Assembly: GCA_964534355.1 (NCBI GenBank)
Contig: CAZHNZ010000009.1
Coordinates: 1 to 50,991 of the forward strand
DNA: 50,991 nucleotides
DNA from: CAXXIC01 sp964534355
Lineage (GTDB): Bacteria > Bacteroidota > Bacteroidia > Bacteroidales > UBA7332
Reading direction: 5' to 3'
Within the stretch, counting starts at the first letter, position 1; every line of letters starts with the position of its first letter. The position numbers and the translations under genes were made by a program. Of the stretch, positions 15,790 to 23,432 are shown piece by piece. The notes beneath the pieces are model-generated. The model was not told the DNA's origin. It saw nothing but the letters and a program-made list of their open reading frames with translations, and searched no databases.

Positions 15790-18450
15790 TCAGCTCATAC
15801 CCCGAATTATATCCACCAGTTCGCTTAGCGATTTTGCGCCATCCGGTTTTGTTGCATTGAAGACCATGAAATAGCGGTATTTGTCTCCCGCTTTGCCGGC
15901 CCATTTTTCGCCCAATCGTATTTTCTTCTGACTATCCGAACCATCCAGATGATCTCCTTTTGTTTCTATCAGAAGGATTCTGCCACATTTTGTTTTCACA
16001 ATAAAATCGGGATAATGATTGATATAACCATTGATCAACAACCCTTTACCCCGTTCGAGATTGCGATGCCAGAATACCACATTGTCCAGATTGGCTATTT
16101 CGTTGATGACTCTCTTCTCAAAATCATTCATTTCGCCCTCTTCGAGGTAGAGGTTTTTGGTAATGCCTTTCACTGTGTTGGCCGGGCTTATCTTCCTGGG
16201 AAACGAAAAACTGGGCTTGCAGTTGATTAGCCCTTTGTCGAGTAGATTCGAAAATCTATCTTCGGCATATTTATCGGCCAACTGTTGAATCTTGGTTTTT
16301 ATTCTGTTTGCATAGAAAACCTCGTTGTGGGTCAACTCCGATAGCTTATCGCTATCCAGCCCGCTGACGATGTTCGTAATGTATTTCAGCAATTCCGGCT
16401 CGGCTATTTCATCTACCTTCCTGATTAATTGCAAAATACGTCGCGACAACTGAACGACCTGATGTTCGGGCGTTAGGGCGGTTATGTATTTCACAAAAGC
16501 CTCTTTCACCTGCGAAGTCACCGTCTTGTATTCCGGTGTGTATTCATTTTTTCGTCCTTCGGTCAGGTCGATACTTGCCATTTGAGATGACGATTGGGTG
16601 AAATCTATTATCGTATCCTGATTGCTGAGGTTAAAATCTTTCAACAGCAATCCTTTGGTGAGTGGCACCTCTGCACCATCCTGCTCAAACAAAGATTTTG
16701 CAGCTACTTTGATGAAAAATGTCGGAATGGTCACACCTTTCACCTCCTCTTTGAATAGCTCTTTAATCGGGTATGCTTTGACTGTATTTTCCAATTCAGT
16801 AGGTATTATAGTTTCTTCTTCACTCAATCCGGCTATCTTTTTCTCAAACTGCTCACCCGTCTTTTGGGCAATAGCCAGAATGTCCTGCAATTGTGTTGCC
16901 GATTTTTCAGATGCCGCAACCTGCGTTATCTCTTCCAGACTTATTTCATCCACCACCTCCTGAGCAGATACAACCTCCGCAGGTGCGGAAACCTGCGACT
17001 GATTAAACAGGTCAATAAAATCATCTGTCGCTGTGCTCTCCGTATTTTCTTTGGGTGTTTCAAAGGTCGCCACCACCTCCTGCGTGCGGTAGTCTTTGGC
17101 ACTAAAACCTGATTTGTTGAGACCGACAATAATTTTGTCGAGCGTACTCAGGAAGTTTGCCGATGCCGTGAGCACATACGAATAGTTCAGCAAATCCTGT
17201 TTATGCCTCGACACGTAGGGCTGTCGCAGTATGCGCCCCAAAATCTGTTCCACATCTACCGAAGAACTCTTGTTGGCCAGCGAAGCCAATATATAGGCAA
17301 ACGGACAATCCCACCCCTCTTTCAGTGCGTTGACCGTGATAATGTAGCGCACAGCGCATTCGCGGCTCATCAAATCCTCACCCTTTATTTCGTCTTTGGT
17401 GGCGGTTTTTATCTTCACCTGCGCTTCGGGTATGCCCGCTTCTATCAGCTGTTCTTTTATCTTTTCGAAAGTGATATTGTCGTTTGCAGTTTTGGGCTGC
17501 GCCTGAAAGAGCACAATCGGACGAATGTATTTTCCTCCCGCCTTTTCCTCTTCGATGGATTTTGACTCCAGTGTTTTTTGCAGATTGAGAGCACTTCCAA
17601 TCACTTCGTTGCTATCCTGATGATTATATACAATCACCGGCAATTTCACCATATTATTTGTTTTGAGGTGAATGGCATCCACAAAACTGATGATATTGCT
17701 TTTTTTGCGCGGGGTAGCCGTGAGGTCGAGTATAAAAGATGGATTGATATTATTCAGCATTTCAATGCGCAGGTCGGCCTCAAAGTTGTGACTTTCGTCG
17801 ATGATAATCACCGGGTTCAGCTGATTTATCACCTGCATCAGGGCGGTTTCGTCCACATCGGGCAACAGTCTGTGGGGTTGTTGGTAAGTAGATGGAAACT
17901 GATGCAGATTGCCATTCTCCTGATAGGCTTTGCGCGACTCTTTGTTGTTGGACGAAAACGACTGCACGCTCAGCACCAATATGCTCAATTGCTCTTTCAC
18001 CTCCGTGGGGCTGAAACTTGCGCCCTGCAACAACGCCTCTTTTTCGTACACATTCACGGCACTGCCAAAATGGCTGTCTATCTTTTGCCGGTAGGGATGG
18101 CTCTTATCGCTCAAATTTCTGACAGTCTGTTTGAGTATCGTATCCGATGGCACAAACCAAACCACCACTTTCGGTTTATCGGGCGGGAAGCTATCGAAAA
18201 TCGGTTTTAGTGCATTGCAGGCAATGAAGGTTTTCCCGCCGGCAGTAGGTACTTTCACCGTTACACGGGGAACGCCTTTGATGGAATTGTCGTACGGTTT
18301 CAGGTAATTATCGTCGATACTGTGCAACGAAACGCCTTTCGACAACCAGAAGTTTTCGAATGCTTTGTTTATCTGTTTGGTTTGGTCGAGTTGATGAATA
18401 AACTCGCTCAAATCGTTGATTACCTCTTGTTGATAGGGTTTTAGCTCCAT
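15790..18450 (-). CDS. res: type III restriction enzyme, Res subunit
   Basis: 886-aa ATP-dependent restriction subunit, superfamily 2 helicase plus nuclease, which acts in complex with Mod to cut unmethylated foreign DNA. Seen: Q-motif-like start (KPYQQEVI), Walker A PTAGGKT near residue 71, DESH box near 217, motif III LTATPRKK, motif VI region with QILGRILRQPY, and a C-terminal PD-(D/E)XK nuclease (YPDFIVKT then LLIETKGD near 813-831). All key residues are present, so it looks functional. It begins 11 bases after the mod stop codon, forming a mod-res operon. Length is in the usual range. It translates from ATG 18450. Confidence 0.93.
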   Translation of the reverse strand: MELKPYQQEVINDLSEFIHQLDQTKQINKAFENFWLSKGVSLHSIDDNYLKPYDNSIKGVPRVTVKVPTAGGKTFIACNALKPIFDSFPPDKPKVVVWFVPSDTILKQTVRNLSDKSHPYRQKIDSHFGSAVNVYEKEALLQGASFSPTEVKEQLSILVLSVQSFSSNNKESRKAYQENGNLHQFPSTYQQPHRLLPDVDETALMQVINQLNPVIIIDESHNFEADLRIEMLNNINPSFILDLTATPRKKSNIISFVDAIHLKTNNMVKLPVIVYNHQDSNEVIGSALNLQKTLESKSIEEEKAGGKYIRPIVLFQAQPKTANDNITFEKIKEQLIEAGIPEAQVKIKTATKDEIKGEDLMSRECAVRYIITVNALKEGWDCPFAYILASLANKSSSVDVEQILGRILRQPYVSRHKQDLLNYSYVLTASANFLSTLDKIIVGLNKSGFSAKDYRTQEVVATFETPKENTESTATDDFIDLFNQSQVSAPAEVVSAQEVVDEISLEEITQVAASEKSATQLQDILAIAQKTGEQFEKKIAGLSEEETIIPTELENTVKAYPIKELFKEEVKGVTIPTFFIKVAAKSLFEQDGAEVPLTKGLLLKDFNLSNQDTIIDFTQSSSQMASIDLTEGRKNEYTPEYKTVTSQVKEAFVKYITALTPEHQVVQLSRRILQLIRKVDEIAEPELLKYITNIVSGLDSDKLSELTHNEVFYANRIKTKIQQLADKYAEDRFSNLLDKGLINCKPSFSFPRKISPANTVKGITKNLYLEEGEMNDFEKRVINEIANLDNVVFWHRNLERGKGLLINGYINHYPDFIVKTKCGRILLIETKGDHLDGSDSQKKIRLGEKWAGKAGDKYRYFMVFNATKPDGAKSLSELVDIIRGMS

Positions 18451-18461
18451 GGTCTATTGTT

Positions 18462-20057
18462 CTAAAATCGCTTAATGTCGCGGGGTATTTTCTTGAAAAT
18501 AATATGATTGCGCATCATGTAGGCCTTGTCGAGCAGGCAACGGTCGGCATAAATAATGTATTGCTCTGCGGGCTGAGTGACGATGTGCAGACTGTCGAGG
18601 TCGAGCGTGGTAATGCCCTCTTTGTTGTAATAGAAATAATACCCCGTGCCGCTCAGGGTGTCGAGCAGATACCAACTCTCTTTGCTGCGCGGGCGGGTGA
18701 GCGGCTGCCGGGTTTCGGTATAATAGATGTAGCTGCGAATTTTTTCTTCGCCCACCTCTTCGTTCAGGTGATGTTGAGCATCGAACATCGGCAAACCAAG
18801 CTCGTAATAGTCGAAACTTCCGCCCGTGCCCTCAGTCGTGCCGTATCCGTCAATCACCCGTTTCACACGCTCCGAGGTGATACTTTCGGCATAATCTTCC
18901 ATCTCTACCAATATGAATTTTCGATTGCCTCCGTCTTGTTTATTCAGGTTCAAAACGGCGTGGGCGGTGGTGCCAGAACCGGCGAAGGAATCCAGAATAA
19001 TGGAATTCTTGTCGGTAGATATGCTAAGGATCTTATTTATTAACGCTGTTGGTTTGGGTGTGTCAAATGGGTTATTCGGAAATATTTCTTTTAATTCATA
19101 CTTTGCAATCTTATTATCACCACCAAATGCTCTATCCCACCATGTCTGCGTTGTTATTCCATCCTTTACTTCAGATAAAAACTTTTTTTGCATTGGCCTA
19201 CCTTTGCCATTTATTCCAAATGTAATTCGATTATCATCTAATAATTCTTGAAATCGTTGTTTTGAAACAATCCATGAGCGACTTTTCGGTGGATAGAAAA
19301 CATCGCCATATGGACCAATTATTGGATAATCAGTAGCCGCCGAATAAGTTTTGGCTGATAAATCACTTGCCCTCCATAATCCCCTTATGTCATTATCTAC
19401 ATTTTTAAATGCTTTTAATTGAAGACTATCTCTTTTAAGTAGATTTGGTTGCCAAACGTTTTTGTTTTTGGAAAAGCAAAGTATATATTCATGAGTTTGA
19501 GAGAAATATTTAGCGTCATTTGCCGGTCCATATTTTTTTTGCCATACAATATTTCCAACAAAATTCCCACCCCCAAAAATCTCATCACAAATCAATTTTA
19601 GATTTGCCTGCTCATTATCATCTATCGAAATAAAAATAGCCCCATCCTCCGCCAACAATTTGTGCAGCAACTTCAAACGAGGATACATCATACACAACCA
19701 TTTGTCGTGTCGGGTAAGGTCTTCTGCCTCTTTGCCCACTACCTGCCCGAGCCATTTCTTTATTTTGGGGTCGTTCACATTGTCGTTGTACACCCATCCT
19801 TCGTTTCCGGTATTGTAGGGCGGGTCAATATAGATACATTTGATGCGCCCTTCGTATTCGGGCAGCAGAGCTTTCAGGGCTTCGAGGTTGTCTCCGTGGA
19901 TGATTTTATTGCCGGTCTCTTCATGCTGAAACCCATCGGGTGCGACAGCGGTTTGTTCTCCATTTTGGTGACGATAGACCGGTTCAAGCGTTTTGAATGG
20001 CACGTCGTGGTGGTGATTGATTACTTTGTCTTTTCCTATCCAGTGTAGAGTGGGCAT
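18462..20057 (-). CDS. mod: type III DNA adenine methyltransferase, Mod subunit
   Basis: 531-aa N6-adenine methyltransferase that recognises the target and protects host DNA. Motif order is that of the beta class: catalytic DPPYNTGNEGW near residue 76 and SAM-binding DSFAGSGTT near 362, with the target recognition domain between. The DNA coding for that domain (about 19020-19640) is visibly AT-richer than the flanks (for example 18661-18840), the usual mark of recognition-domain exchange between mod alleles. No homopolymer or tetranucleotide tract suggestive of phase variation was seen. The start ATG 20057 is followed by HWIGKDKVINHHHDVPF, the standard N-terminus of this family. It is the first gene of the operon; the palindromic element at 20153-20282 lies upstream. 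Confidence 0.94.
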   Translation of the reverse strand: MPTLHWIGKDKVINHHHDVPFKTLEPVYRHQNGEQTAVAPDGFQHEETGNKIIHGDNLEALKALLPEYEGRIKCIYIDPPYNTGNEGWVYNDNVNDPKIKKWLGQVVGKEAEDLTRHDKWLCMMYPRLKLLHKLLAEDGAIFISIDDNEQANLKLICDEIFGGGNFVGNIVWQKKYGPANDAKYFSQTHEYILCFSKNKNVWQPNLLKRDSLQLKAFKNVDNDIRGLWRASDLSAKTYSAATDYPIIGPYGDVFYPPKSRSWIVSKQRFQELLDDNRITFGINGKGRPMQKKFLSEVKDGITTQTWWDRAFGGDNKIAKYELKEIFPNNPFDTPKPTALINKILSISTDKNSIILDSFAGSGTTAHAVLNLNKQDGGNRKFILVEMEDYAESITSERVKRVIDGYGTTEGTGGSFDYYELGLPMFDAQHHLNEEVGEEKIRSYIYYTETRQPLTRPRSKESWYLLDTLSGTGYYFYYNKEGITTLDLDSLHIVTQPAEQYIIYADRCLLDKAYMMRNHIIFKKIPRDIKRF

Positions 20058-20132
20058 TTTTCAGTGGGATTAAGTTCTTGTTTGTTGCATCACTGCAACT
20101 GTTCAAGATACGGCTTCCACACAAATAAAAAA

Positions 20133-20282
20133 GCGTGGACTAAATCCTTATCTGCACCAGAGGTCGTAGGAAACCCACACGTAAACGATAAGTCAAAAGC
20201 CCACGCCGTTTGGCGCGAGCATTTTGCTCATTGAATCTGTTTACGTGTTCGTTTTAAAGAAATTTCCTACGTTTCTGGTGCA
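20133..20282 (-). ncRNA. candidate structured RNA or palindromic mobile element upstream of mod
   Basis: Three nested helices are readable: TGCACCAGA (20153-20161) with TCTGGTGCA (20274-20282), CGTAGGAAA (20165-20173) with TTTCCTACG (20263-20271), and ACACGTAAAC (20177-20186) with GTTTACGTGT (20239-20248). The apex includes CGCC-GTTT-GGCG (20204-20215). On the minus strand an alternative helix pairs GCGTGGGC (around 20199-20206) with GTCCACGC (20133-20140), followed at once by seven T residues, like an intrinsic terminator. This could be a stand-alone RNA, an attenuating leader of mod, or a palindromic repeat element. No family was recognised with certainty. Confidence 0.45.
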
Positions 20283-20463
20283 CGAACAATAGCAGAATGC
20301 TATATTAATATGTTAATAATCAGTTCTATTTCTATGTTATACTGTTTCTGTTTGAGTTTGTTATTTCTATTTTATTTGTATTCGGCACCGGGTATTCTCC
20401 GGCACCGGATTATTTACAGCGGCAAATGTACTAAAAATTTGTTTACGGTGTATTCGTCGGTTG

Positions 20464-20511
20464 GGTTTGTAGGCTAGTGGGGGCGCGACCCGGAGCGCAT
20501 CCCAACTGCGG
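20464..20511 (+). repeat. GTGGGGGCG repeat, copy on the mod side of the restriction system
   Basis: GGTTTGTA (20464-20471) and GTGGGGGCG (20477-20485) with a tail similar to the copy at 15721-15769. The same orientation on both sides of mod-res suggests a dispersed repeat or a recombination boundary. Confidence 0.6.
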
Positions 20512-20556
20512 GAAACAAAGAGACTGTTCCATAGGATAGTTTTCAAAAATTGTTTG

Positions 20557-20564
20557 TATATTTG
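20557..20564 (+). promoter_or_regulatory. -7 box for the vapBC-type pair
   Basis: TATATTTG, an exact TAnnTTTG match, ending 34 bases before ATG 20599. Confidence 0.45.
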
Positions 20565-20598
20565 CATTACAACAGATTATTCTAAAAACATAAGAAAA

Positions 20599-20814
20599 AT
20601 GGAAACTGTAGTTGTACAAATAAATAACAGTAAAGCATACAAACTTTTAGCTGATTTAGAAGAATTGCATATACTTAAAGTTATAAGAAAATGCAAACCT
20701 CATAAAATCAGTTTATCAGAGAAATATGCCGGTAAATTGTCTTCTGAAATTAGCGATGAACTACAGGATTATGTTAAACTTAGTCGCGAAGAATGGAACA
20801 GCAAAACTATTTAA
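20599..20814 (+). CDS. antitoxin of a VapBC-type pair
   Basis: 71-aa small protein, METVVVQINNSKAYKLLADL at its start, predicted strand then helices, with a basic middle (RKCKPHK) and an acidic C-terminal part that could bind the toxin. Such proteins regularly precede PIN-domain toxins in Bacteroidota and act as antitoxin and autorepressor. The open frame extends upstream to a TTG at 20554, but that codon sits in the promoter box, so ATG 20599 is chosen. It overlaps the PIN gene by 22 bases (20793-20814), the same coupling arrangement as in the HEPN/MNT pair. The DNA-binding fold class was not resolved. Confidence 0.72.
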   Translation: METVVVQINNSKAYKLLADLEELHILKVIRKCKPHKISLSEKYAGKLSSEISDELQDYVKLSREEWNSKTI

Positions 20815-21182
20815 TAGACACAAACGCCGTTATTGATTTTCTCGGCAACAAACTACCTGAAGAGGGAATGAAATTTATGGCAGATGTTATAGATGCAGTT
20901 CCAAATATTTCAATTATAACCCAAATTGAGGTATTAGGTTTTAATACAACCAAAGATCAGTACGAAATACTATCCGACTTCATGGATGATGCGATAATAT
21001 TTGAATTAACAGAAGATGTAGCAGACTTGTGTATTGATTTACGAAAAAAGCATAAGACCAAACTACCGGATGCAATTATAGCGGCCACGGCATTGGCTTC
21101 GAAAGCCACACTTATAACCAGAAACTATTCTGATTTCAAAAATATCAAAGGATTAACTGTAATAAATCCACACTCTTTATAG
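20793..21182 (+). CDS. PIN-domain RNase toxin, VapC-type
   Basis: 129-aa PIN-domain ribonuclease. The acidic metal-binding residues are visible: Asp in YLIDTNAVID (residue 9), Glu in ITQIEVLG (near 43), Asp in KLPDAIIAATA (near 93) and Asp in RNYSDF (near 112). VapC toxins cleave tRNA or rRNA when freed from their antitoxin, giving growth arrest. The catalytic set is complete, so the toxin looks active. The gene overlaps the antitoxin gene and both are AT-rich relative to the carbohydrate genes, consistent with acquisition as a unit. Confidence 0.87.
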   Translation: MEQQNYLIDTNAVIDFLGNKLPEEGMKFMADVIDAVPNISIITQIEVLGFNTTKDQYEILSDFMDDAIIFELTEDVADLCIDLRKKHKTKLPDAIIAATALASKATLITRNYSDFKNIKGLTVINPHSL

Positions 21183-21183
21183 G

Positions 21184-21348
21184 CAATTTACGATTCCCTC
21201 TTTGGCATTCAATTATTTCCGTCTCATCTTTCAACGTATTCAGGTAATCGGCCAAATCGGCAAGGCTCACTGCGCGACTCCCACAAATAAATGCCACAAC
21301 AATGGCCGCTTTTCGAAAATAATGATTATTTTTGCAACTGCTTCAAAT
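21184..21348 (-). pseudogene. possible remnant of a SLOG/DUF2493-like gene
   Basis: The minus strand encodes an unopened fragment containing AAIVVAFICGSRAVSLADLA and then DYLNTLKDETEIIECQRGN. The hydrophobic strand followed by GSR and an ADL-Y helix resembles the N-terminus of SLOG-fold proteins (IGSR motif, then TEI). There is no start codon, an in-frame stop lies just upstream, and the frame ends soon after. This is a weak, by-eye resemblance and may be chance. Confidence 0.2.
21327..21334 (+). promoter_or_regulatory. -7 box for the beta-helix gene
   Basis: TATTTTTG, matching TAnnTTTG, 89 bases before ATG 21423. The -33 element is unclear. Confidence 0.4.
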
Positions 21349-21422
21349 CAAAAAGACACATCAGGCGTGATGAGTCGAAGCCAGTTCGTATGTATTTATA
21401 AACCATTTTAAATTAAACATTT

Positions 21423-23216
21423 ATGAGAAAATTTACCCCTATTCTTTTTTCTGTACTCTTTGTACTTGCCTTTGCGCAAACGGCTTTTGCCGGTGCAGGC
21501 ATCACAGCCGGCGTCTACAAGGTAGGAAGCACATCGGGTGCCGACTTCACTCTGCTTAGCCAGGCTATTGATGCGATCAATGCCGCTACTATCACGGGAG
21601 ATGTGGTGCTCGAAATCACTTCAGACATTACCGAACCGACCAACTTCGGGCTGGCCAAGAATCTCGGCGGATACAAACTCACCATTAGGCCCGATGCTGA
21701 TGCTGACAGAACAATTACGTTTACTCAGACAGCTGGCAACGTTGGACCTTATGGCCATTTCGTGATAGGGTGTGCCACCGGCAATTTGGGATCAGCTCTG
21801 TCTGATGGTACCGTTGTAGCAACAGATAGCGTAACCATCGATGGATATGCAGTGGGAGGCTCTACCAGACGGTTGAAATTTGAGACACCCGTTGCTGCTA
21901 TGTCAGGCTCTGCAATATTCAATATAGTTGGTGGATGTAACAAAATAACGATTAAAAACTGTACCCTGAATAACCAATCGTCCGGCTCCTCGCCAATGGG
22001 TATCTACATCAATCAGTTTAAAGGCGCGGCTCTCATCGATGCTTCACCTCAGAATGTTCTTGTCTCGAATAATATTATTAACACAGTAAATCAAACTGTT
22101 AGCGGATATGGTGTGCGTTGCAACCGTTCGGGATCGGCAACAACCAAAATTACCGGCCTACAGGTCATCGACAATACAATCACTGTCAGCGGAACCGGTA
22201 TTGAAGTCTACTATTGCAACGGCGTAATGGTGTCAGGCAACGAGATTAAAGTACAAAAGGGTACAACCACAGGTTCCGGCATCGGCGTATGGCTCAGAGG
22301 CTCTGCTGGTGATATGTATGTAAAGGGCAACAAATTTACACAACTTGTTTCTGTACAAACCGGCACAGGCACCTACGCCACTCAGGGCATCCTCACAGGG
22401 GCTACATCTTCCATTCCGTTCAATGTGAATATCTTCAACAACACCTTCTCCGGCATAAACAGATCGGTAACTGGCCCGGCTGCTCTCAACCAAAGCTACA
22501 TTGCAGATATCGGATATGGTACTACAAAAATTTACCACAATACGTTCTATCTGCCGACACTTACATTGCCGACTCTGGCAGGAGCCTACAATGCCATATC
22601 GTACACCACGACCAACTACAAAGCCGATATTCAAAACAACATCTTTATCAGCGACGAAGACGCAAAGAGCGTTCTGATTTCGAAAGCGGTAACTACCGGC
22701 ACAATGAACAACAACATCTACTTCCTGCGCAAAACCACGGGAAGTGCTAAAATAATCGATACGTACAGCGACCTGGCTTCATTCAAGCTAAACAACGCAA
22801 CTCTGGAGACCGGCTCAAAATCGGTGGATGTAACGTTTGCCGATGCTGCCGCAGGCAATTTGCTAATCTCGGGTACATCTGTGCAGGATGGCAATCTGAA
22901 AGTTCCGGTTTTGGCCGATGTAAAAACCGACATCACCGGCAAAACCCGCGATGCGTCGTTTACCTACGCCGGTGCACACGAATCTACTCTGCCTTTTATA
23001 ATCACCGGCATTGCCAAAGTAAGCGAAAAGTCGCCACTTAAAGTCACCGCATCTGGCATTGAAATCACTGCCAATGGTGCAGCCGTAGAAATTATTACAC
23101 CCAATGGTCTAACAATCAGCAGATCTGTAGTATCGGGCACATTCAGCCGCTCGCTGTCTGCCGGCATCTACATTGTGCGAATCAACGAAAAAGCTTATAA
23201 AATAATTCAGAAATAA
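21423..23216 (+). CDS. secreted right-handed beta-helix protein with T9SS-like tail
   Basis: 597-aa exported protein. The signal peptide ends near AFAG (residue 24). Residues of about 30-450 contain the repeated short strands, Asn ladders and VSNNII/VSGNEI/VKGNKF turns typical of a right-handed parallel beta-helix, the fold of pectate lyases, polygalacturonases and many adhesins. The last 70 residues (from GIAKVSEKS) end in strands with RSLSAGIYIVRINEKAYKIIQK-type spacing, like a T9SS type A sorting domain, so surface display is likely. No catalytic motif of a known lyase or hydrolase family was recognised, so an enzymatic role is not claimed. A strong terminator follows 67 bases after the stop. 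Confidence 0.75.
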   Translation: MRKFTPILFSVLFVLAFAQTAFAGAGITAGVYKVGSTSGADFTLLSQAIDAINAATITGDVVLEITSDITEPTNFGLAKNLGGYKLTIRPDADADRTITFTQTAGNVGPYGHFVIGCATGNLGSALSDGTVVATDSVTIDGYAVGGSTRRLKFETPVAAMSGSAIFNIVGGCNKITIKNCTLNNQSSGSSPMGIYINQFKGAALIDASPQNVLVSNNIINTVNQTVSGYGVRCNRSGSATTKITGLQVIDNTITVSGTGIEVYYCNGVMVSGNEIKVQKGTTTGSGIGVWLRGSAGDMYVKGNKFTQLVSVQTGTGTYATQGILTGATSSIPFNVNIFNNTFSGINRSVTGPAALNQSYIADIGYGTTKIYHNTFYLPTLTLPTLAGAYNAISYTTTNYKADIQNNIFISDEDAKSVLISKAVTTGTMNNNIYFLRKTTGSAKIIDTYSDLASFKLNNATLETGSKSVDVTFADAAAGNLLISGTSVQDGNLKVPVLADVKTDITGKTRDASFTYAGAHESTLPFIITGIAKVSEKSPLKVTASGIEITANGAAVEIITPNGLTISRSVVSGTFSRSLSAGIYIVRINEKAYKIIQK

Positions 23217-23283
23217 GTGAGTCAAGTCGATATCATGTCATTCAGAAAGGAGAAAGACCTGATATGATTTACACAACTACAAT

Positions 23284-23316
23284 AAAGGCCGGCTCTGCGC
23301 AGAACCGGCCTTTTTA
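23284..23316 (+). terminator. rho-independent terminator after the beta-helix gene
   Basis: AAAGGCCGG pairs with CCGGCCTTT (9 bases), TCT with AGA, loop GCGC, followed by five T residues ending the run. Confidence 0.9.
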
Positions 23317-23355
23317 TTCTTTTATCTCTTTCGAAATCAGAAATAAACAAAAACA

Positions 23356-23387
23356 TTTGCAGCCAAACACTTAATGAACTATTTTTG
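23356..23387 (+). promoter_or_regulatory. complete Bacteroidota promoter for the esterase gene
   Basis: TTTG at 23356-23359, a 20-base spacer, then TATTTTTG at 23380-23387: the full TTTG-N19-21-TAnnTTTG consensus. Transcription should begin near 23391, which rules out the TTG at 23385 as start of the downstream gene. Confidence 0.75.
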
Positions 23388-23432
23388 CAAATCATATCTC
23401 TCAACCCGGTTAATCCTTTACTTTTTCTGACA

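Larger units (their letters stand above)
20058..20598. other. 541-base gap between mod and vapB-like gene
   Basis: No credible protein gene. From left to right it holds the mod leader, the palindromic element (20133-20282), a small hairpin ATAGCAGAATGCTAT at 20289-20303, an AT-rich stretch (20303-20385), the repeat at 20464-20511, and the vapBC promoter box at 20557-20564. Confidence 0.6.

Noticed and set aside
18462..20057. Phase-variable mod gene
   Set aside because: No homopolymer longer than about 8 or short tandem repeat was found in mod or its leader.
20133..20282. Palindromic element as a retron or integron attC site
   Set aside because: No reverse transcriptase or integrase gene is near, and the GTTRRRY core-site pattern is not evident.
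14280..21422. Insertion sequence or prophage carrying the island
   Set aside because: No transposase, integrase or phage gene and no terminal inverted repeats were found; only short direct repeats.
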